Source: Pontibacter sp. HSC-36F09 (GTDB taxonomy: Bacteria > Bacteroidota > Bacteroidia > Cytophagales > Hymenobacteraceae). From it: 64,000 nt of DNA. The notes under the pieces are model-generated. The model saw only the letters and a program-made list of their open reading frames with translations, was not told where the DNA came from and searched no databases. The position numbers were made by a program, and so were the translations under genes. Shown here in pieces: positions 1-6,898 of this stretch; position 1 is the first letter of the stretch; the number at the start of each line of letters is the position of its first letter. The stretch is taken from contig NZ_JALKAA010000002.1 of NCBI RefSeq assembly GCF_024171605.1, positions 620,001 to 684,000 of the forward strand. The letters run 5' to 3'.

Positions 1-428
1 ATGCGATTAAGGACATCCGGACTATGCGCGCGCAGCTCAATACACTTAAGGGCAACCTGAAGGGGCAGGAGAACTATAAAGATGTAGTGGAATCAGCCAC
101 GGCTATCGACAAGAAGATCACGGCCATTGAAGAGGCGCTTTACCAGACCAAGAACCGCAGTGGACAGGACCCGCTTAACTTCCCGATCCGGCTCAACAAC
201 AAGTTGGCGAACCTGGTAGGGCAGGTGAGCACCGGCGACTTCCGTCCGACCGATCAGGCTTATGCCTTCAAAAAGGAAATCACAGCCCAGATCGACGAGC
301 AGTTGAATATGTTTAAGCAAGTGCAGACGCAGGATGTGCCGGCCCTGAACAAACTGGTGAAGGAGAAAGGCGTGGACGCGATCTCCGTGAAGAAAGCAGA
401 AACTGCCCCGGCAACGGGGGCTTTATAA
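1..428 (+). CDS. C-terminal end of a sortilin/VPS10-type BNR-repeat protein (partial)
   Basis: The reading frame is already open at base 3 (reads AIKDIRTM before the first ATG at 24), so this is the 3' end of a gene that begins outside the window. The helical tail carries the phrase SGQDPLNFPIRLNNKLA followed by GDFRPTDQAYA, which I recognise as the conserved C-terminus of large secreted VPS10/sortilin-like 'glycosyl hydrolase' proteins of Bacteroidota. No catalytic part is visible. A second protein of this class lies at 6899-9835 but lacks this tail. Family assignment rests only on the tail. Confidence 0.75.
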   Translation, partial: AIKDIRTMRAQLNTLKGNLKGQENYKDVVESATAIDKKITAIEEALYQTKNRSGQDPLNFPIRLNNKLANLVGQVSTGDFRPTDQAYAFKKEITAQIDEQLNMFKQVQTQDVPALNKLVKEKGVDAISVKKAETAPATGAL

Positions 429-453
429 GGTATAGCTATACCTGAAAAAATGG

Positions 454-485
454 AAAGCCCTGCCAGCAATGGCAGAGCTTTCTTG
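454..485 (+). terminator. intrinsic terminator after the sortilin-like gene
   Basis: Arms AAAGCCCTGCCA and TGGCAGAGCTTT with one mismatch enclose the loop GCAA and are followed by TCTTG. It lies 25 bp after the stop codon. The near-palindromic arms could also serve the minus-strand gene that ends at 575. Confidence 0.7.
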
Positions 486-574
486 TTTGCATAAATTTGC
501 GTTTTTAGGTCTTCGGCAATTATCTCAACCAGGCAGCATTTTACGGTTGCCACAGGTATAGAACAGGTATAGGC

Positions 575-1045
575 CTATTCCTTCTCCACCACCAAAGCCG
601 CTTTTTGCACTTCGCCTTCATGCGCCTGGCCTGGGTAGGGCTTCACACCTTTCAGGGTGAAGGTATAGTTAACACCGCCGACCTCTGCCACCAGGGTATG
701 GGTTTCTCTTATGCCATCGGTTCCGCAGTCGCCGATGCAAAGCGTGATGTTCTCGTTAGCGCCCTGGCTGTTGGAGGCACGCAGCGCAACAGTGGCGTTG
801 CCCGCCGTCACACAGTTAACATCGGTCGGGCAGCGGGAATCCTGGATACTTTTCAGGGCAACGATCAGACGGCGGGGCACCCCCTCCCCGTACATCGTAA
901 TTTGCCCGTACTGCTGCAGGAGCGCCTCCTGGCCAAATTTCAGGTCGCCTTCTTCTTGCATGGACGAGGCGACTTCGTGTGCTTCTTCTGGCTGACACTC
1001 GGTCAGGAACGCCAAAGCAAGCAGAGGATAAAACAGTTTAATCAT
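575..1045 (-). CDS. secreted or lipoprotein-like protein with DSRCP-type cysteine motif, function unknown
   Basis: A 156-residue protein with a hydrophobic N-terminus (MIKLFYPLLALAFLTEC) that looks like a signal peptide; the Cys at 17 might be lipidated, but TEC is a poor lipobox. The core has the motif DSRCPTDVNC followed by a Gly-Asn-Ala stretch, then CIGDC. This Cys-pair pattern recurs in small uncharacterised Bacteroidota envelope proteins, so disulfides in the periplasm are plausible. The gene is transcribed away from the PepSY gene across a shared upstream region of about 150 bp. The ATG at 1045 is the only good start. No function can be assigned. Confidence 0.75.
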   Translation of the reverse strand: MIKLFYPLLALAFLTECQPEEAHEVASSMQEEGDLKFGQEALLQQYGQITMYGEGVPRRLIVALKSIQDSRCPTDVNCVTAGNATVALRASNSQGANENITLCIGDCGTDGIRETHTLVAEVGGVNYTFTLKGVKPYPGQAHEGEVQKAALVVEKE

Positions 1046-1192
1046 ATATTTATTGGTTAATCAACCTTAGGAGCCCATAAAACGGAGGATGGTTGCAATT
1101 AGTACGCAAATTTTAAAGACTAGTGTCGCCACATTGCTTATCTGCCGCAATTGTTGGATATTGGGCTTTCATACCTATCGCATCCTATTTAC

Positions 1193-1759
1193 GTGAGTAC
1201 CAGTACTGCCACCCTTGTGAAACAGAAAGTAAGAACGCTTGCCGACAGGTTGCGAAACTTTCGGACCTACCACCGCTACCTGGGGCTTTTTATGGGCGTG
1301 CTTATCCTGATCAGCAGCACAACCGGTATACTGCTGGGCTGGAAGAAGGATGTGGACCTGTTGCAACCACCTACCCATAAAGGAGCCAGCACCGACCTGC
1401 AACAGTGGCTGCCCATTGCCGAACTATCCTCGCGCTCCCTGGCCGGTTTAGACTCAGCCGCCGCCGTTCAGAATAACCCCATCGACCGCATCGAAGCCCG
1501 TCTCGATAAAGGCATCGTCAAAACTATTTTCAAAGAAGGCAGTTGGGAAGTGCAGCTGGATGCGAGCACCGGCAAAGTCCTTTCCGTTGCCCGCCGCCAT
1601 TCTGATTGGATCGAGAAAGTACACGACGGCTCCATCATCAGCGACATTTTCAAACTGATTTCCATGAACGTGCTGGGCCTTGGGCTGCTTATCCTTTCCG
1701 TCACAGGATTCTTTTTGTGGTTCTACCCAAAACAGATCAGAAAGATTAAAAGCGAGTAA
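1193..1759 (+). CDS. PepSY-domain membrane protein next to a heme-type TonB receptor
   Basis: About 188 residues. A TM helix (YLGLFMGVLILISSTTGILLGW) follows a basic N-terminus (RTYHRY). A periplasmic PepSY-like domain comes next (DKGIVKTIFKEGSWEVQLDASTGKVLSV), and a second TM helix ends in KQIRK. This is the minimal two-helix PepSY architecture common beside iron or heme uptake genes. The start is uncertain because the frame has no ATG: GTG 1193 is chosen, with GTG 1217 (giving MKQKVRTLAD) and TTG 1151 as alternatives. The TonB receptor starts 5 bp after the stop, so the two genes form one transcription unit and probably one uptake system. Confidence 0.8.
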   Translation: MSTSTATLVKQKVRTLADRLRNFRTYHRYLGLFMGVLILISSTTGILLGWKKDVDLLQPPTHKGASTDLQQWLPIAELSSRSLAGLDSAAAVQNNPIDRIEARLDKGIVKTIFKEGSWEVQLDASTGKVLSVARRHSDWIEKVHDGSIISDIFKLISMNVLGLGLLILSVTGFFLWFYPKQIRKIKSE

Positions 1760-1764
1760 GCAGC

Positions 1765-4176
1765 ATGAAGAAACTCCTGCATTTGATAGGATGGCTCTGC
1801 CTGCTCAGTTCTTCCACGTTCGGGCAGGTCCTGACGGTGAAAGACCAGGTGACCCAACAGCGGCTGGAGATGGTGCAGCTCTCAGGTATAAACGTAACAC
1901 AAACAATTTTTACTGACAGCAAAGGACAGACGGATGTCAGCTCATTTAAAGGGCTGGACAGCTTGGCGGTTCGCCTGATAGGCTATGAACAGAAAGTGTT
2001 GTCGTATGAGCAACTTCAGCGACTGGGCTTTCAGCTATACCTGCGCGAAAACAAAATTGCCCTGGCCACCGTGGTCGTTTCGGCCACCCGCTGGCAGCAG
2101 GATGCTAAAGAGGTACCGCAGCGCGTTACTTCCATTCGGCCAAAAGACGTACTGCTGCAACAGCCGCAGACGGCCGCCGACATGCTGGGGCAGACAGGGG
2201 AGGTGTATATTCAGAAGAGTCAGGGCGGAGGTGGCAGCCCCATGATCCGCGGTTTTGCCACCAACCGGGTGCTGATCGCGGTGGACGGCGTGCGCATGAA
2301 CACAGCCATCTTCCGGAGCGGCAATTTGCAGAACGTCATCTCGCTCGATCCTTTTGCCACAGAAAAAACAGAAGTGCTTTTTGGTCCGGGCTCCGTCATG
2401 TACGGCAGCGATGCGATAGGAGGCGTGATGAACTTCTATACCTTGTCACCCAGGTTTGCGACGGACGCTACACCGCTGGTTAAAGGAAATGCTGCCGTGA
2501 GGTGGTCCTCGGCCAACAACGAGAAGACCGGCCACCTGGACCTGCGCTACGGCCTGAAAAAGTGGGCTTTCCTGACCAGCGCTACCTACAGTGATTACGG
2601 CGACCTACGCATGGGCTCAAACGGGCCGGATGACTACCTGCGGCGCGAGTATGTGCGTACCCAAAACGGGCACGACGAAGTGATCACCAATCCCGATCCG
2701 GAGCGACAGGTATACACCGGCTACGACCAGCTGAACCTGATGCAGAAGATCAGGTATAGGCCGAGCAAGCATTGGGAACTGCAGTATGGCTTCCATTATT
2801 CCACCACCTCCAACGTGCCCCGCTACGACCGGCTCACCCTTTACCGCAATGGGACGCTCCGATCTGCGGAGTGGTACTATGGTCCACAGGTATGGGCCAT
2901 GAACCACCTGCAGGCGACACACCGGGCAAACAATAAACTCTTCGATCAGCTAAACATTGGGCTGGCGCACCAGCTCTTTGAGGAGAGTCGCCACAACCGG
3001 GACTTTGGGAAAGCCATCAGGTATAACCGCTACGAAAAAGTGAACGCCTATTCTGCCAACCTCGACTTCGAAAAAGCGCTGGGGCAGCGGCATCACCTGT
3101 TCTACGGTCTGGAAACGATCATTAACAAAGTGCACTCCTCCGGCACCGACCAGAATGTCGTTACCGGAACTTCAACGGCCGGGCCCTCACGCTATCCGGA
3201 TGGCGCCGACTGGAGCTCGCATGCCGCCTTCCTTACCTATCGCTTTAAAGCAGGCGAGAAACTCACAGTGCTTACAGGGGCCAGGTATAACCACATCCTG
3301 CTGAATGCTAAGTTTGAGAAGCGTTTCTATAATCTTCCTTTCTCTTCCGCTGAAATCAATACCGGAGCTGTGACCGGGAGCGCCGGATTGGTGTATAGTC
3401 CTGCACTTTCCTGGCAGCTGAGCACTAATTTGTCCACCGGTTTCCGTTCTCCGAATGTAGACGATATTGGCAAGATATTCGACTCGGCTCCGGGGCTGGT
3501 GGTGGTACCCAATCCGGATCTAAAGCCGGAGTACGCCTACAATGCCGATCTAGGGGCGGCCAAAACGTTTGGGGAGGTGCTAAAGTTGGACGCCACTGTT
3601 TTCTATACTTACCTGCAGGATGCGCTGGTGCGGAGAGACTATACCCTGGGCAGCGAGAGCAGCATCGAGTATGAGGGAGAACGCAGCCAGGTGCAGGCAG
3701 TTCAGAATGCCGCTTTTGCCAGGGTATGGGGCCTGCAGGCAGGTATAGAACTGAAGCTTCCCGCTGGCTTTGGCCTTGCCGCCAGGCATAATGTGCAGCA
3801 AGGCCGCGAGGAGCTCGACAATGGCACAGAAGCACCTTTGCGACATGCCGCCCCCACTTTCGGTACCGCCCGTTTGACCTATACCCGTAACCGTTTCAAG
3901 TCAGACCTCTACACTGTGTATAACGGAGCGATCCGGTATAGCCAACTGGCCCCGGAAGAGCAGGACAAAGCTTACCTCTATGCCACTGACCGAAACGGGA
4001 ACCCCTATAGTCCGGCCTGGGCCACACTCAATCTGAAGGCACTCTACCAACTGACCCAGCACTTGTCGCTAAGTGCAGGTATAGAGAACATCACTGACCA
4101 GCGTTACCGGTCGTACTCCTCCGGTATAGCCGCGGCGGGCAGGAACTTTATGCTGTCGGTGCGGGCATCAATATAA
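1765..4176 (+). CDS. TonB-dependent outer-membrane receptor, heme/hemoglobin-receptor type
   Basis: 803 residues. A signal peptide (cleavage near SSSTFGQ) is followed by a short carboxypeptidase-regulatory-like domain (to about residue 90). The plug domain begins at ATVVVSATRW and includes IRGFATNRVLIAVDGVRMN and FRSGNLQNVISLDP. A long beta-barrel ends in NFMLSVRASI, with the usual final barrel strand. The plug phrase is typical of receptors of the hemoglobin/transferrin/lactoferrin class, and the barrel has FRSPN and NPDL where heme receptors usually carry FRAP and NPNL. Heme as substrate is therefore likely but not shown. It is translated directly after the PepSY gene. No Fur-type site was recognised upstream. 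Confidence 0.9.
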   Translation: MKKLLHLIGWLCLLSSSTFGQVLTVKDQVTQQRLEMVQLSGINVTQTIFTDSKGQTDVSSFKGLDSLAVRLIGYEQKVLSYEQLQRLGFQLYLRENKIALATVVVSATRWQQDAKEVPQRVTSIRPKDVLLQQPQTAADMLGQTGEVYIQKSQGGGGSPMIRGFATNRVLIAVDGVRMNTAIFRSGNLQNVISLDPFATEKTEVLFGPGSVMYGSDAIGGVMNFYTLSPRFATDATPLVKGNAAVRWSSANNEKTGHLDLRYGLKKWAFLTSATYSDYGDLRMGSNGPDDYLRREYVRTQNGHDEVITNPDPERQVYTGYDQLNLMQKIRYRPSKHWELQYGFHYSTTSNVPRYDRLTLYRNGTLRSAEWYYGPQVWAMNHLQATHRANNKLFDQLNIGLAHQLFEESRHNRDFGKAIRYNRYEKVNAYSANLDFEKALGQRHHLFYGLETIINKVHSSGTDQNVVTGTSTAGPSRYPDGADWSSHAAFLTYRFKAGEKLTVLTGARYNHILLNAKFEKRFYNLPFSSAEINTGAVTGSAGLVYSPALSWQLSTNLSTGFRSPNVDDIGKIFDSAPGLVVVPNPDLKPEYAYNADLGAAKTFGEVLKLDATVFYTYLQDALVRRDYTLGSESSIEYEGERSQVQAVQNAAFARVWGLQAGIELKLPAGFGLAARHNVQQGREELDNGTEAPLRHAAPTFGTARLTYTRNRFKSDLYTVYNGAIRYSQLAPEEQDKAYLYATDRNGNPYSPAWATLNLKALYQLTQHLSLSAGIENITDQRYRSYSSGIAAAGRNFMLSVRASI

Positions 4177-4409
4177 AGATGAGCTGAGCTGAATTTACTA
4201 AAGAGCAAGACCAATAAGTAGATAGGTTTTATTCATATCAAAGGGTTTAAGATTCAGAAAGAGTAAGGCAATTAGAGGAACGAATATTCGTTTAAAACTG
4301 GGTCTATTCTATCCTTGCAATTGTACTGTTAGTCTTTAAATCAGAATTGTAATATCAATCACATTATTCAAACTCAAAAGAATATGTAAAGTCTTTAAAA
4401 ACCCGTGCA

Positions 4410-5906
4410 TCACTCTATTAATGACTTTTCCCGTAGACTACTTTTGCCTGTTTCCCTCAATGTAGTAAGATTATTCTGTACAGGGGGATTAGGTTCGGTC
4501 AAATACACAGCTTCTTTCCGCCAATAATCAGCAAATCCTCTGTTAATCCACATATCGTTGTTTTTAGAACCTTCTAATATATCCGAAAAATAAATTGTTT
4601 TAGGTATAGTTGGAAGAGGTGGCACAGGGCATACTTCACAATCAGAGGCTTTCAAACTACTATACCTCAAATTTAGTGTTTTATCATATGCAGCTGCTTT
4701 TCCTGAGATTAAATCGACATAGGCAGTAGTTACGTTACTCTCAATCGAAAATATGTTTAAAGCAAAGAGCAGGAAAGCTGCAGTTGGAATAAAAGGAGTT
4801 AGTAAGCGCTCATGCTTCAGCATATGGCCATAGGTAGTAATGACTATTTGCAGGAGGTAAAACCAGCCGAAAATAAAAAAGAAGCAAATCACGTTCTCTA
4901 CTCTAGGGGTAGCCCGCTCACCTGTAGACCACGCAAATACAAAATACATCAGGAAAATAGTTCCTAAAAAATATAAGGAGGCTAGTCGAAGATCAACTGT
5001 GAAAAGTCGGTGATTTTTAGCACTGCCTGCTAAAGGAAGACCAATGTAAAGCATGTAGAGTACAGACGCGACTAATACAGGTGCTAACCATCTGTAAAAT
5101 GTTAGCAATGTTAAGAACACAGAATATATAGTTGACCACCAAAATCTGGATGCATTAGGGTGGTCGTTCATGCGGGCATAATTACCGGGCGCTAGTACAG
5201 ATACCGAGCATGAAGCGACACAAATGATAAATAGGAATAGCAGATACGGACGAGCATTCTGATTTTTCCAATTCGCCACTAGTATCAAGAATAGTGTCGA
5301 AAAAGTTACTATCATCGACATTTCATTTGAGCCAACGATAGCAATGCATAGTAAACTTGTAATTCCTATAAACGTTTTTTTTACGACTACACTATCCGTT
5401 TCGAAAAAGGCATATAGTATACATAGCATTAGCAGAACCAGAGTGTTAGGAAACTGGTACGCAGCATAGGTAGTAAAAAAGTAAAAACCTTCTGCAGGAC
5501 TTGGGTTTACCAACAGATATAGGCTAACAAGTATAGCGGTTAATGAAGCGGCTTTCAGTTTGCCTGCATTGTTGTTGGTGATAAGGTGAGTTAGAAAGTA
5601 TACCTGTAGGATCAGAAATAAAATCGTCAGGAATGAATAAAATTTATAAAGCTTCAAGGACCCTATTGTCAAGGGATTAATCCTAACGATCGCCGTGCCA
5701 AAGTATCTGCCGGACCAATTCATATAAAACTCAACCTGCGATTGGTAAAAGTTGAGGGTTGTATCCCGTATAGCGAAGCTGAAGTCATCAGCTGTTGGAT
5801 GGGCATACAGAGAAAGAATCAGGAAAGGTAGAATGCTGCAAATACCTAATAGTATAAGCAGAACACGGCCATGAGAATGACTGTTATGCTGAGAGGCTTG
5901 TGACAT
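4410..5906 (-). CDS. polytopic membrane protein, DUF6056-like, possibly a GT-C type glycosyltransferase
   Basis: About 498 residues with roughly ten or more hydrophobic helices. The first extracytoplasmic loop carries HPTADDFSFAIRD, an acidic DD motif reminiscent of DUF6056 and GT-C fold sugar transferases that use lipid-linked donors; the activity is inferred only from this. The ATG at 5906 is preferred to the upstream TTG at 5918. The gene is clearly more AT-rich than both neighbours and carries only a few GGTATA motifs, so recent acquisition is plausible. It stands alone, convergent with the TonB receptor gene, and the 233-bp AT-rich gap between them (4177-4409) holds nothing I recognise. 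Confidence 0.75.
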   Translation of the reverse strand: MSQASQHNSHSHGRVLLILLGICSILPFLILSLYAHPTADDFSFAIRDTTLNFYQSQVEFYMNWSGRYFGTAIVRINPLTIGSLKLYKFYSFLTILFLILQVYFLTHLITNNNAGKLKAASLTAILVSLYLLVNPSPAEGFYFFTTYAAYQFPNTLVLLMLCILYAFFETDSVVVKKTFIGITSLLCIAIVGSNEMSMIVTFSTLFLILVANWKNQNARPYLLFLFIICVASCSVSVLAPGNYARMNDHPNASRFWWSTIYSVFLTLLTFYRWLAPVLVASVLYMLYIGLPLAGSAKNHRLFTVDLRLASLYFLGTIFLMYFVFAWSTGERATPRVENVICFFFIFGWFYLLQIVITTYGHMLKHERLLTPFIPTAAFLLFALNIFSIESNVTTAYVDLISGKAAAYDKTLNLRYSSLKASDCEVCPVPPLPTIPKTIYFSDILEGSKNNDMWINRGFADYWRKEAVYLTEPNPPVQNNLTTLRETGKSSLREKSLIE

Positions 5907-6012
5907 TTTTGATCGCAAATAATCTCGTTAAGTTAAGATTATTTAAATGCTTTTTAAAGCAAATCAATTTGAAGTTAAACTATTTGGTGCATTATTATTA
6001 CCATTAATCAAC

Positions 6013-6039
6013 AAAGGCAGCTCGTTCGGAACTGCCTTT
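6013..6039 (-). terminator. hairpin terminator downstream of the barrel protein gene
   Basis: Arms AAAGGCAGCTC and GAACTGCCTTT (10 of 11 pairs) enclose GTTCG. It lies 70 bp beyond the minus-strand stop at 6111. The stem core AAAGGCAG is the same as in the terminator at 6837-6878. Confidence 0.65.
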
Positions 6040-6110
6040 ACTACAAGTATAGCATCTCCAGCCAGATCACTATTGGCACGGCGGCTATTTATGATATTAG
6101 TACAACACAA

Positions 6111-6692
6111 TCACCATCTCGCATTTTTCAAGGTCAGGCCCACAGCGGCCAGGCGCTGCCCATCATGGAGGCTTTGAACAGAGCCCCTTAGTCCGAAGGT
6201 GAGGTATTGCTTTACCTTTACATCTAGGTTGAGGGCCAGCACATAGCCTGCCTGCAAACCATTTCTGGAGCGCACGTCAGGTTGAAACTCCATGATGCCG
6301 CCCTGCCTATTATACTGAACGAAAAGTCCGCGCAATTCCCGCTCGCTGGCATACCTGACTACCGGGCCTATAGCCGGGTAAAGCTGGACAGGGCCAGCAT
6401 TGATAAACAGGTTATACAATCCTTCAAGCGCTATGCCATTCGACTTCTGAAAGGTCTCGTATCCTGGGGCCCAGCGACGGGTTTGCTCAATGTAAGTTCC
6501 GGTGGCCAGTATTTCGAAACCTGAGCGCTTCGAGATATGCGTTTGTATACCACCCATGAACCAGTGGCCAGGTATATCGCCGTTGCCGGCATATACGATG
6601 CCGTAGCCAACTTTAGGAGTCCATTTGTCCTGTGTCATAGCGGAGAGGGTGTAGCCGAACAGAAGTGCGAAGAGTAGAAGTTTGATTTTCAT
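6111..6692 (-). CDS. outer-membrane beta-barrel-like secreted protein
   Basis: About 193 residues from the ATG at 6692, chosen because MKIKLLLFALLFGYTLSAMTQ is a clean signal peptide; an upstream ATG at 6737 would bury it. The mature part is rich in alternating strands (WFMGGIQTHISKRSGFEILATG, LNLDVKVKQYLTFGLRGSV), as expected for a small outer-membrane barrel of about eight strands. The chain ends TLKNARW. Substrate or role is unknown. It is followed by its own terminator at 6013-6039. The upstream 150 bp before the next terminator is very AT-rich, but I found no clear promoter. Confidence 0.7.
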   Translation of the reverse strand: MKIKLLLFALLFGYTLSAMTQDKWTPKVGYGIVYAGNGDIPGHWFMGGIQTHISKRSGFEILATGTYIEQTRRWAPGYETFQKSNGIALEGLYNLFINAGPVQLYPAIGPVVRYASERELRGLFVQYNRQGGIMEFQPDVRSRNGLQAGYVLALNLDVKVKQYLTFGLRGSVQSLHDGQRLAAVGLTLKNARW

Positions 6693-6836
6693 AAGTTTGA
6701 ATTTTAGGTAAGCGTTAGTGATGAAATACAATAACAAGGCATGTATACAATATATAAAATATCATATAATTTTTTATAACAATTTATATGCCAGTAATGG
6801 AAAAGCATCAGCCTCAAGTTTACAGAAACAAGAATA

Positions 6837-6878
6837 AAACAACAAAGGCAGCCCCATTGGAGCTGCCTTTGTTGTTTT
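6837..6878 (-). terminator. strong intrinsic terminator of the sortilin-like gene
   Basis: Near-perfect 14-16 bp stem: AACAAAGGCAGC pairs with GCTGCCTTTGTT around CCCATTGG, flanked by A-runs on one side and T-runs on the other. It lies 20 bp beyond the minus-strand stop at 6899. Confidence 0.85.
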
Positions 6879-6898
6879 AGGTATAGCCGAAGCGAAAA

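Noticed and set aside
5947..6177. Short frame spanning the terminator at 6013-6039
   Set aside because: Contains a terminator hairpin and runs into the antisense of the barrel gene.
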